A DNA stretch of 64,000 nt from Rhizobium bangladeshense. Lineage in GTDB: Bacteria; Pseudomonadota; Alphaproteobacteria; Rhizobiales; Rhizobiaceae. Below the pieces are notes generated by a model. That model searched no databases and was not told where the DNA came from. It saw nothing but the letters and a program-made list of their open reading frames with translations. The stretch is taken from positions 186,001-250,000 of the forward strand of contig NZ_LYPL01000007.1 of assembly GCF_001662075.1 (NCBI RefSeq). The letters run 5' to 3'. The position numbers were made by a program, and so were the translations under genes. Of the stretch, positions 46,201-55,048 are shown one piece after another. Each line of letters starts with the position of its first letter. Positions within the stretch are counted from its first letter, which is position 1.

Positions 46201-46620
46201 CCCCGCAGCCTTGATGATTATGGCCAGCGCCTGGCGCGGCTCGATACCCTAAAGCGGCTGCTGCGCGGCCAGGTGGATGTCGTCTCTGCGCTGCAGAACA
46301 TGGTCATCGCCGCCGGGCGTCGTCTGTCCCCATGGATCGCGCCGCTGCTCGAGCTCCTCCCCGACCGGCGCCACATCGCCCGCGAAGTCCGGCATTCCTT
46401 CGCGGAGTTCGGCAAGCGCAAAGTGCCGTTGACGCTGATCTACAGCGAAGGTGATGTCGGCCTCGATCACGTCTATTTCCACTTTGGACCGCGCGGCGCC
46501 AGGCTTTCCCGCTATCCGAACGTGCGGCTGCTGATGCTGCCTGACGCCGATCACAATCTGACGCCGCCGCAATCACGCAGGTTCGTGCTCGATGAGATTA
46601 TCCGTCTCGCCAAAGCGTGA
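43264..46620 (+). CDS. Polysaccharide flippase fused to two alpha/beta-hydrolase domains
   Basis: A 1118-residue fusion. Residues about 15-480 form a Wzx/MATE-like flippase with 12-14 helices (AAAGMLLLLTGFVSSIITARLLGPEANG at its start). Residues about 545-795 form an alpha/beta hydrolase whose nucleophile elbow reads GQGLG (650-654), lacking Ser and with no clear catalytic His. Residues about 825-1115 form a second hydrolase with GRCSG (934-938), so Cys936 is the likely nucleophile, and a C-terminal DADHN His. It could couple lipid-linked glycan export with removal or transfer of an acyl group. It lies 45 bases after the glycosyltransferase. Confidence 0.83.
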   Translation: MASVRPSGPVLTDGQMSKGIIANSVMNAAAGMLLLLTGFVSSIITARLLGPEANGIVAFSLWLVVTGASIAELGSSITLLKTLPQLSAEGYDARRRRGFAAILVSFMMFSTVVLLALYALFFLTSEEMHWADTAPSVALVTGALFFVQAIGSFVKFYLIGEKKLGAFFKLTVGVSIVQLAGVAGGAVFYGVEGVLVGYALGQLVLFFATLPILLARRDWCGVSLKYLASSSVILSLQFIIDSIFLNRLELFFLQQFWSVEMVGYYAVGLSIANIALQLPIQMTGSLLPYYSERRHNSDDSTLPVEVFAAVTRSMAYIVLPMSLGLAAISSELVLVVFGEAFGRSGTVVALLALVAPAYTFMQILSLYLLSMDRARARLNTSVIGGLVMVAGCLLIVPRLAAEGAALVRILVFVAMSVMMIRQTGFGSQLSGLYRSLTKVTLASVLCACGAISVLEFVDGPAGLVGALIAGTFCYFAALRVLRAVPTEDVDVMRSILDKMPSVLRKPVGHAINFIAPALPGDPDRAKVAPGEFSLEPAEGAGRSAALPVVFDGTIGLFMPENAGVKKRSAAVLFVSPWGFEEMCSRKFFRVAAEHFSDIGVPSLRFDYRGTGDALDFDALPARLETWENSIRAAAAKLKSLTGCDRIILIGQGLGATLAQRIGSSIDGVDSLVMLAPVLSGRAYLRELTMWSKIIDADLGLGKEHVQTAKVQIAGLVMPEEIAGELAKLNIASPQGLAASRYLILERPARADDTGFADTLKALGADVEQTVFEGYDELVTNPLFAKTPMAVVALLTTWLEGATVETSAAPSPAEIENPPLASDGFVEMPVRFGSHGHLVGVVSRPPGEIKGSAVLFLSTAYDRHAGWGRTTVDMARELARQGVVSLRFDSANVGDSPPRPDAPEQVLYSDTQTADAVAALDLLEGIAAGPVMVAGRCSGGYVAFRAGVADERLKAVVSINPFVYYWDPEIPVRKEHVVSVPRSLDDYGQRLARLDTLKRLLRGQVDVVSALQNMVIAAGRRLSPWIAPLLELLPDRRHIAREVRHSFAEFGKRKVPLTLIYSEGDVGLDHVYFHFGPRGARLSRYPNVRLLMLPDADHNLTPPQSRRFVLDEIIRLAKA

Positions 46621-46640
46621 CGGAATTTCAAGCCCCAGGA

Positions 46641-47819
46641 TCAGATCCAGTCGGCAGCGGCGACGTTCAGCGACCGATAAAGATCGACATAACGTCCGGC
46701 GACAATATCCCAGGAATAGCCGCGCACGGCGTCGACCAGCTCGGCGCGAACGACATCCGGTTGGCGCGCGAGTGTTTCATAGGCCGCTTCGATCACTGTC
46801 GCGGCGGTCTTCGGATGGGTGAAATCGGCAAGCCTGATGACGGGATGCCGGCCGGCAAGCGTTGTAAAGGCGTCATTGGCATTCAGCACCGGCAGCAGGC
46901 CGGCGCTCATCGCCTCCAGCGCCACCAGCCCGAAGCCTTCATACTCCGAGGCGGAGGCAAATAGCGAGGCCTCAGCGATGATGCGCCGGATGGCGCCGTT
47001 GTCGGGCGAGACGTGCAGGCTGACGCGGCCGGCAAGGTTGCGGCCTTCGATGGCGGCTTCGACCTCGGCCCGGTTCAGATCGGATTCGGCGCCGACGATG
47101 TCGAGGTGCCAATCCGTATCGCGGCTCTTCAGCACGCTCATCGCTTCGAGCAGATGGTCCAGCCGCTTGTTCACCGAGAAGCGGCCGATGGTGACAATGC
47201 GGCGCCTCGGCCGTTTCGACGCGCTGCCTGCGAACTTGCCGATATCGGCGCCGTTTTCGATCAGCAGGCTGTCGGGGGCGATCTCGGAAAACTGCTTGAG
47301 ATCGGAAGCGCTGCAGCAGACGACGCGCCGATAGGCCAGTGCGGAAGCGCGGGTCAGCGTGCGGAACCAGATCTTCTTGATCGCGGCGTATTTCCGGGTG
47401 TGGAAGAAGCCGCCATGGGTGGTGGCGATCATCGGCTTGCGATGCAGCAACCGGCCCCAGGCGAGTGCGTCGAAGAAGAAGTCGATGGCATGGACATGCA
47501 CGAGATCTGCATCGGCCAGATGGCGGAAAACCTTGGGCGCCAGCGGATAACGGCTGCTGCCGGACCAGGGAATGCGCACCACCTCGATGCCGTCGATGTC
47601 TTCGCGCGCCGGCAGTTTATCCTTCGGTGCGGTGAACAGCGAATCGAGTGTCACGACGCGAACGCGATAACCGCGCCGGACGGTCTGGCGGGCGAGATTG
47701 GCGACCACGTCTTCCAGGCCGCCGCGATTGGGCAAAAACTGGCGCACGACATGGACGATCAGCGGCGCCGTTTCCGGCTGCGGCCTCTCGCGCACCCTGT
47801 CTGCCTCGACGATCGCCAT
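46641..47819 (-). CDS. Glycosyltransferase family 4 type
   Basis: A 392-residue GT-B enzyme: IVHVVRQFLPNRGGLEDVVANLA at the start, a THGGFFHTRKYAAIKK donor-side stretch, TIGRFSVNKRLDHLLEAM, and the E-x7-E motif in SEYEGFGLVALEAMSAG. It is on the opposite strand and converges with the flippase-hydrolase gene at 20 bases, so it belongs to a different transcript but probably to the same glycan. An ATG seven codons earlier (47840) is possible. Confidence 0.87.
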   Translation of the reverse strand: MAIVEADRVRERPQPETAPLIVHVVRQFLPNRGGLEDVVANLARQTVRRGYRVRVVTLDSLFTAPKDKLPAREDIDGIEVVRIPWSGSSRYPLAPKVFRHLADADLVHVHAIDFFFDALAWGRLLHRKPMIATTHGGFFHTRKYAAIKKIWFRTLTRASALAYRRVVCCSASDLKQFSEIAPDSLLIENGADIGKFAGSASKRPRRRIVTIGRFSVNKRLDHLLEAMSVLKSRDTDWHLDIVGAESDLNRAEVEAAIEGRNLAGRVSLHVSPDNGAIRRIIAEASLFASASEYEGFGLVALEAMSAGLLPVLNANDAFTTLAGRHPVIRLADFTHPKTAATVIEAAYETLARQPDVVRAELVDAVRGYSWDIVAGRYVDLYRSLNVAAADWI

Positions 47820-47965
47820 TTTCCACCTATCGCTGCGCACGCCGCCTCCTGTCGAGGCGGCTTCTTATAGCAACGATGAGATATCTCAGGTGTTAAGCCG
47901 CAGTTTCAGCGACGGTCGGAAAGGCGATTCTTCGCGAAAAGGGTTAACCGCGTCTGACGGAGCTC

Positions 47966-48086
47966 AGAGCATTTCCGTTTTTCTTCGAATCACGGAAATG
48001 CTCTGTCTTTTGTTTTTACGCAATTCCCGGCAAAAGCGCTTCGCGCTTTGCCTGGCAAAACCGCTGCACACTTTTGCTGGAATTGC
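47966..48086. repeat. Composite palindromic intergenic repeat, Rhizobium type
   Basis: Three nested inverted repeats. AGAGCATTTCCGT and ACGGAAATGCTCT form the first arms (47966-48004). GCAATTCCCGGCAAAA and TTTTGCTGGAATTGC form the outer arms of the second (48020-48086). A GCAAAAGCGC/GCGCTTTGC hairpin lies inside it. The core CAAAACCGCTGCACAC matches the element at 1124. It ends right at the stop codon of the AsnC gene and may act as its terminator. Confidence 0.75.
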
Positions 48087-48087
48087 T

Positions 48088-48324
48088 TTAGAAGGCCTTG
48101 AAGGTCAACGTCGTCAGCGAGCGGACGATGCCGGGAATATTGGCGAGGTTGTCGTTGATGAACTTGCCGATGTCCTGGCCTTCGTCGATGTAGACCTTCA
48201 GCAGCAGATCGTAGTCGCCGCTGGTGGAATAGAGCTCCGAAACCAGTTCGGTCTGGTAGATGGCGTCGGCGACCTCATAGGTTTTGCCGGGGGCGCATTG
48301 GAGCTGGACGAAGATCGGCTTCAT
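48088..48324 (-). CDS. Stand-alone Lrp/AsnC ligand-binding domain protein
   Basis: A 78-residue protein made only of the RAM/SAM-type effector domain of Lrp/AsnC regulators (MKPIFVQLQCAPGKTYEV, then TSGDYDLLLKVYI and IPGIVRSLTTLTF). No DNA-binding domain is encoded next to it. Such proteins form octameric rings and may bind amino acids or pair with full-length regulators. The ATG at 48324 follows CAGGAAATCCC. Its neighbours are a repeat on one side and the LysR gene on the other. Confidence 0.88.
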   Translation of the reverse strand: MKPIFVQLQCAPGKTYEVADAIYQTELVSELYSTSGDYDLLLKVYIDEGQDIGKFINDNLANIPGIVRSLTTLTFKAF

Positions 48325-48392
48325 GGGATTTCCTGCAGAGGTTGTTTGGCTGGTATAATGGTCGAAAGCGCGATGCCGATGCAAGTCGTTCC

Positions 48393-49295
48393 TCACGCAG
48401 TCGGATTGGCGGCGGCTTCCGCGACAATCCAGTCGCGAAAGGCGGCAAGCGGCGCATAGTCGGCGCGTTCGCGCGGAAAGGCGAGATAATAGCGCTCGGG
48501 GCTTTCCATCTCCCGGTCGACGGCGGCGACAAGATCGCTGCGTCTGAGCTCCTCCTGCATCAGGAATGTCGGCAGCAGGGCGACGCCGAGACCGGCGATC
48601 GCCGCCTGTGCGGCGGTGGCGAACTGGTCGAAGAGCATGCCATTCACGCTTTCAAAGGACACGCCGTTGCCGGCGAACCACTGCTCCCAGGCATCGGGAC
48701 GCGTCGTCAGATGCAGTAGCGGAACGGCGAGCAGATCCTGCGGCCCTGTGATCGTGTATCGCTTGAGAAAGTCTGGGCTGCAGGCCGGCACCGTGCGCTC
48801 TGACATCAAAAAGGCGAGCTCGGCGCCAGGCCAGTGCGGATGACCGAAATGGATCGCGGCATCGATCGAATCGAGGCGGAAATCGAAGGGTGAAAGCCGG
48901 GTCGCCAAATTGATGGTTACGCCGGGATTGGCGGCAAGGAAACGCCCGAGCCGCGGCGCCAGCCAGCGCGTGCCGAAGGTCGGCAGGATGGCGAGATTGA
49001 GCGTGCCGCCGTGCGGATTGGCGCGCAGGTTCAAGGAGGCACTGGAGATGCGCCGCAGCGCCTCGCGGATTTCGCGGGCGTAGCTATCTCCGGCCAGCGT
49101 CAGCCGCATGGTCTGGCGTTCGCGCAGGAACAGCTCGACGCCAAGCTGCTCTTCCAGCGCGCTCACTTGGCGGCTGACGGCGCTCTGCGTCAGATCGAGC
49201 TCGCGCGCGGCCGCCGTGACGCTGCCGGTGCGGGCGACCGCCTCGAAGGCGGCGAGATGTGATATCGACGGCAGAAAACGTCTTGAGCCAAGCAT
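48393..49295 (-). CDS. LysR family regulator (GcvA-like)
   Basis: A 300-residue transcription factor. The N-terminal winged helix is ISHLAAFEAVARTGSVTAAARELDLTQSAVSRQVSALEE, and the rest is a periplasmic-binding-like effector domain. It is divergent from the lysine/pipecolate catabolic genes and very likely controls them. The start at 49295 (MLGSRRFLPS) is preferred over 49301 because the candidate operator overlaps the latter. The inducer is probably an intermediate such as pipecolate or 2-oxoadipate; this is inference. Confidence 0.9.
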   Translation of the reverse strand: MLGSRRFLPSISHLAAFEAVARTGSVTAAARELDLTQSAVSRQVSALEEQLGVELFLRERQTMRLTLAGDSYAREIREALRRISSASLNLRANPHGGTLNLAILPTFGTRWLAPRLGRFLAANPGVTINLATRLSPFDFRLDSIDAAIHFGHPHWPGAELAFLMSERTVPACSPDFLKRYTITGPQDLLAVPLLHLTTRPDAWEQWFAGNGVSFESVNGMLFDQFATAAQAAIAGLGVALLPTFLMQEELRRSDLVAAVDREMESPERYYLAFPRERADYAPLAAFRDWIVAEAAANPTA

Positions 49296-49298
49296 GAT

Positions 49299-49315
49299 CA
49301 TTCCGTTTCAGAATG
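49299..49315. promoter_or_regulatory. LysR-type box between the LysR gene and hglS
   Basis: CATTC (49299-49303) and GAATG (49311-49315) are inverted with seven bases between, which contains a T-N11-A core. It sits directly before the LysR start and 90 bases before the hglS start, the usual place for an autoregulatory LysR site. Confidence 0.55.
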
Positions 49316-49404
49316 AGCTATTTCCGAATTAGCGATATTTCCGGCTTCGCAGCGGTTGTAAAGAGTTTCATCCTGCAAAAACGGAATGAGCCGGAGTTTT
49401 CAAG

Positions 49405-50817
49405 ATGCCGCAAGCCTTCGTTTCCACTGACCGCATCCGTTCGCTTTTCACCGAGGCGATGTCGCAGATGTACCGGACGGAGGTGCCGCAATACGGCACG
49501 CTGATCGAACTGGTCGCCGATGTGAATGCCGGCTGCCTCGAACGCGATCCGGCTCTGCGCGAGCGCCTGGCCCACGCCGGCGAGCTTGAACGCATCGATG
49601 TCGAGCGCCACGGCGCCATCCGCCTCGGCACGGCGGACGAGCTTTTCACCATCCGCCGGCTGTTCGCCGTCATGGGCATGCAGGCGGTCGGCTATTACGA
49701 TCTCTCGGTTGCCGGCGTGCCGGTCCATTCCACCTGCTTTCGGCCGATCGACGAGGCGGCACTCAACGTCAATCCGTTCCGCGTCTTCACCTCGCTGCTG
49801 CGCCTGGAACTGATCGAAGACGAAGGGCTGCGCAGCGAAGCCGAGGCCATTTTGGCAAAGCGGCGCATCTATACGCCGCGCGCTATCGCACTGATCGAGC
49901 GTCACGAGCAGAATGGCGGCCTCACCGAAGCGGAAGCGGCGGAATTCGTCGCCGAGGCGGTTGAAACCTTCCGTTGGCACGGCGAAGCCACCGTCAGCGC
50001 CGAAACCTACAAGCGCCTGCATGATGCGCATCGGCTGATCGCCGACGTCGTCAGCTTCAAGGGACCGCATATCAACCATCTGACGCCGCGCACGCTCGAT
50101 ATCGATGCGGTCCAGGCGCGCATGCCGGAACGCGGCATCACGCCGAAGGCTGTCATCGAAGGACCGCCGCGCCGCGATTGCGACATCCTGCTGCGGCAGA
50201 CGAGCTTCAAGGCGCTGGAGGAAACGATCGTCTTTGCCGGTGACGCGGAAGCCGTTCAAGGGACGCATACCGCCCGTTTCGGCGAAATCGAACAGCGCGG
50301 CGTGGCGCTGACGGCCAAGGGCCGGGCGCTCTACGACCGGCTGCTCGCCTCGGTTCGCGGCGAGGTACAGGTCGGCGCCGGCGGCGCCAAGGCCGGCGCT
50401 TACGATCAGGAACTCGCCGATCGTTTCAAGGCGCTGCCGGACAGCTGGGACGAGTTGCGCAGGCAGGGCCTGGCCTTTTTCCGTTATTCCGCCACGTCGG
50501 AAGGCATTGCCGCCGCGGTCAACGGCACGCTGGGCGGCGATCCGGAAGCGCTGATCGCCAAGGGTCAACTTGCCTTCTCGCCGATCGTCTACGAAGACTT
50601 CCTGCCCGTCAGCGCGGCCGGCATCTTCCAGTCGAATCTCGGCACCGATCAGCAGCAGAATTATGCCACGCGCTCGAACCGCGACGCCTTCGAGGCCGCA
50701 CTCGGAGCGACCGTTCAGGACGAGCTGGCGCTTTATGCCGAGCGCCAGGCCGCATCGCTGGATGCAGCGATGGAAGCGCTCGGCCTTGCCGTCCTGCAGC
50801 TGAAGACCGTTGCGTGA
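49405..50817 (+). CDS. hglS: 2-oxoadipate dioxygenase/decarboxylase (DUF1338, HglS)
   Basis: Iron(II) enzyme that converts 2-oxoadipate to D-2-hydroxyglutarate, a late step of bacterial lysine breakdown. The protein has 470 residues. The fold is a VOC-like domain, and the expected 2-His-1-Glu metal site fits His69 (VERHGAIRLG), His225 (HINHLTPRT) and Glu294 (TARFGEIEQRG). The neighbouring oxidase and aldehyde dehydrogenase match the earlier steps of the same pathway. Divergent from its likely LysR regulator. Confidence 0.88.
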   Translation: MPQAFVSTDRIRSLFTEAMSQMYRTEVPQYGTLIELVADVNAGCLERDPALRERLAHAGELERIDVERHGAIRLGTADELFTIRRLFAVMGMQAVGYYDLSVAGVPVHSTCFRPIDEAALNVNPFRVFTSLLRLELIEDEGLRSEAEAILAKRRIYTPRAIALIERHEQNGGLTEAEAAEFVAEAVETFRWHGEATVSAETYKRLHDAHRLIADVVSFKGPHINHLTPRTLDIDAVQARMPERGITPKAVIEGPPRRDCDILLRQTSFKALEETIVFAGDAEAVQGTHTARFGEIEQRGVALTAKGRALYDRLLASVRGEVQVGAGGAKAGAYDQELADRFKALPDSWDELRRQGLAFFRYSATSEGIAAAVNGTLGGDPEALIAKGQLAFSPIVYEDFLPVSAAGIFQSNLGTDQQQNYATRSNRDAFEAALGATVQDELALYAERQAASLDAAMEALGLAVLQLKTVA

Positions 50818-50884
50818 AATGCGCGCTTCAACGCTTCATCATATGCGCTAAACTAGCGCGATTTCATTCCGATCGGACTGAACC

Positions 50885-52168
50885 ATGCTGAATGATCCGC
50901 GCTCCCACGGCCTCTGGGAAAAGACCGCAGCCGAACCGCCTGTTACCTCGCCTCTCGCAGGCGCGGTATCGGCCGACGTCGTCATCGTCGGTGGCGGCTA
51001 CACCGGCCTTTCCTCCGCCCTGCATCTTGCCGAAGCCGGCTCGAAGGTGGTGTTGCTGGAGGCAAAGGAGATCGGTTTCGGCGGCGCGGGGCGCAATGTC
51101 GGCCTGATCAATGCCGGCATGTGGATGATGCCCGACGATCTGCCCGGCGTGCTCGGCCCGCTTCATGGCGAACGCCTGCTCGAGCAGCTCGGCAATGCGC
51201 CGAAGCTCGTCATGGAACTGATCGACAGGCACGGCATTGCCTGCGAACTCGAACGCAACGGCACGCTGCACTGCGCGGTCGGCGCGCAGGGGCTGAAGGA
51301 GATCAAAGAGCGCGCGGCGCAATGGTCGGCGCGCGGCGCACCCGTGACGCTGCTCGACGCGGCGGAGACCGCCAGACGCATCGGCAGCGACGCCTATTCC
51401 GGTTCGCTGCTCGACATGCGCGCCGGAACGCTGCAGCCGCTGGCCTATTCGCGCGGCCTTGCCCATGCCGCCGTCAAGGCGGGTGTCGTCATCCATACGT
51501 CGAGCCCCGTCATCGCAACGGAGCGCAGCGGCAGCCGCTGGACCGTGAAGACGAAAGGCGGCGAGGTCAGCGCGGACTGGATCATCGTCGCCACCGATGC
51601 CTACAGCACCGGGCCCTTCGAGCAGGTGCGCAACGAACAGGTCTATCTGCCCTATTTCAATTTCGCCACCGTGCCGCTCGGCCACAATCTGCGCCGATCG
51701 ATCCTGCCGGGACGGGAAGGCGCATGGGACACCAAGGACATTCTGTCCTCCTTCCGCATGGACCAGGCCGGGCGTCTCGTCTTCGGCAGTGTCGGGGCGC
51801 TGCGCAATACCGGGCTTGCCGTGCACAAAGGCTGGGCCAAGCGCGCCTTGAAGCGGCTCTTCCCTATGATCGGCGACGTCGAATTCGAATGCGAATGGTA
51901 CGGCCAGATCGGCATGACCGACAATGCGCTGCCGCGCTTTCATAAATTCGCGCCCGGCGTCATCGGCTTTTCGGGTTACAATGGCCGCGGCATTGCCCCC
52001 GGCACGGTCTTCGGCCGGACACTGGCCGAGCATATTCTCGGGCGGCTTTCGGAAGCCGATCTGCCGCTGCCACTGACCTCGCCCACCGAACCGAGCTTCC
52101 GGGCGCTCAAGGAACTATGGTACGAAGCCGGCGCTCAGGTCGCCCATTTCGCCGATGCCCGCTTCTGA
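50885..52168 (+). CDS. FAD-dependent oxidoreductase, L-pipecolate oxidase-like
   Basis: DAO-type flavoprotein of 427 residues. The dinucleotide motif is VVIVGGGYTGLSSALHLAE (31-50), then the GRN-GLINAG region around 68-76. A C-terminal GFSGYNGRGIAPGTVFG loop completes FAD binding. Between hglS and an ALDH7-like gene it is the natural counterpart of Pseudomonas AmaA, which oxidises L-pipecolate to piperideine-6-carboxylate. An alternative amine substrate cannot be excluded. It starts 67 bases after hglS. Confidence 0.83.
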   Translation: MLNDPRSHGLWEKTAAEPPVTSPLAGAVSADVVIVGGGYTGLSSALHLAEAGSKVVLLEAKEIGFGGAGRNVGLINAGMWMMPDDLPGVLGPLHGERLLEQLGNAPKLVMELIDRHGIACELERNGTLHCAVGAQGLKEIKERAAQWSARGAPVTLLDAAETARRIGSDAYSGSLLDMRAGTLQPLAYSRGLAHAAVKAGVVIHTSSPVIATERSGSRWTVKTKGGEVSADWIIVATDAYSTGPFEQVRNEQVYLPYFNFATVPLGHNLRRSILPGREGAWDTKDILSSFRMDQAGRLVFGSVGALRNTGLAVHKGWAKRALKRLFPMIGDVEFECEWYGQIGMTDNALPRFHKFAPGVIGFSGYNGRGIAPGTVFGRTLAEHILGRLSEADLPLPLTSPTEPSFRALKELWYEAGAQVAHFADARF

Positions 52169-52231
52169 GAAACGATCAGCGCTCTGAGAAGCGAAACTCG
52201 CTTCTGGAATAACAAGATTGGAACCACGACA

Positions 52232-53770
<1,539 letters not shown>

Positions 53771-53893
53771 GTGCAATAGTGAAGAGAGGCGGCGCTCACA
53801 CAGTGTCGCCTTTCTTGACTGAATTGGGATTCATTCCCGCGTAATATGAAATATATGGTCGAGATATTGTGATGTTTTTTCCTGACGACCAAA

Positions 53894-53923
53894 CTTGAAA
53901 TAGGTAGTCAAGAAAAATATACG
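53894..53923 (+). promoter_or_regulatory. Iron-responsive (IRO/RirA-type) operator over the iron ABC promoter
   Basis: TGA-N9-TCA at 53896-53910, extended to the inverted pair CTTGA/TCAAG (53894-53912), matches the rhizobial IRO box bound by RirA. It overlaps the -35 TTGAAA (53895-53900), which is 17 bases from a -10 TATACG (53918-53923). Binding of the repressor under iron-replete conditions would block transcription. Confidence 0.75.
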
Positions 53924-53962
53924 CCTCTTACCCCCTCGGGTGACATTGCCATGGAGGCCATC

Positions 53963-54985
53963 ATGACTACTGCTCTTAATCGTTTTTCCCAGGTGCTGGC
54001 GTTTGCCGCCTCGCTTCTCTCCGCCACGGCGCTTGCCGGCATCGCCAATGCGCAGGATGAGGGCCTCGTCGTCTACAACGCTCAACACGAAAGCCTGGGC
54101 CGCGAATGGATCGATGCCTTCACCAAGGAGACGGGTATCAAGGTCACCATGCGCCAGGGCAGCGACATGCAGTTCGCCAACCAGATCATCCAGGAAGGCG
54201 ACGCCTCGCCCGCCGATATCTTCCTGACCGAGAATTCGCCGGCGATGACGCTGGTCGACGGCGCAGGCCTCTTCGCGCCGGTCGAAAAGGACACGCTGGA
54301 TCAGGTTCCCGATCAGTACCGTCCGGCCGACGGCATGTGGACCGGCATTGCCGCCCGCACCACCGTCTTTGCCTATGACAAGACGAAGCTCACCGAGGAC
54401 CAGCTGCCGAAGTCGATGCTCGACCTCGCCGATTCCGGCTGGAAGGGTCGTTGGGGTGCGGCGCCCGCCGGCGCCGACTTCCAGGCGATTGTCGCGGCGC
54501 TGCTGCAGCTCAAGGGCGAAGACGCCACCAAGGCATGGCTGAAGGGCCTCAAGGACAATGCCACCCCTTACAAGGGCAACAGCGTCGCCATGAAGGCGGT
54601 CAATGCAGGCGAAGTCGAAGGCGCGGTCATCTACCATTACTACTGGTTCGGCGATCAGGCCAAAACCGGCGAAAACAGCAAGAATGTCGGCATGCATTAC
54701 TTCAAGAACCAGGATCCGGGCGCTTTCGTCAGCGTTTCGGGCGGCGGTATTCTGAAATCCACCCAGCACATGAAGGAAGCCCAGGCTTTCCTGAAGTTCA
54801 TCACCGGTAAGGCCGGCCAGGCGGTTCTGAAGGACGGCACGTCCTACGAATATGCCATCGGCAAGGACGCAGCCTCCAACGGCAAGCTGGTCCCGCTCGC
54901 CGATCTCAACGCGCCGAAAGTCGAGGCTTCGACGCTGGACAGCAAGAAGGTCGTGGAGCTGATGACTGCCGCCGGCCTGATCTGA
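53963..54985 (+). CDS. Iron(III) ABC transporter substrate-binding protein
   Basis: A 340-residue periplasmic protein of the FbpA/FutA class. The signal peptide ends near ANAQ, and the mature part opens DEGLVVYNAQHESLGREW. The residues HYYWF near 215 provide the twin tyrosines that hold ferric iron in this family. The start at 53963 follows GGAGG five bases upstream; the in-frame ATG at 53951 is part of that ribosome-binding site. First of a three-gene operon under an IRO box. Confidence 0.92.
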   Translation: MTTALNRFSQVLAFAASLLSATALAGIANAQDEGLVVYNAQHESLGREWIDAFTKETGIKVTMRQGSDMQFANQIIQEGDASPADIFLTENSPAMTLVDGAGLFAPVEKDTLDQVPDQYRPADGMWTGIAARTTVFAYDKTKLTEDQLPKSMLDLADSGWKGRWGAAPAGADFQAIVAALLQLKGEDATKAWLKGLKDNATPYKGNSVAMKAVNAGEVEGAVIYHYYWFGDQAKTGENSKNVGMHYFKNQDPGAFVSVSGGGILKSTQHMKEAQAFLKFITGKAGQAVLKDGTSYEYAIGKDAASNGKLVPLADLNAPKVEASTLDSKKVVELMTAAGLI

Positions 54986-55048
54986 CGCTTCTGCCGCAGG
55001 CTTGCAGCAGCCAAAACTATTGCTTTTGGCTCAAGAAAACCTTACGGC

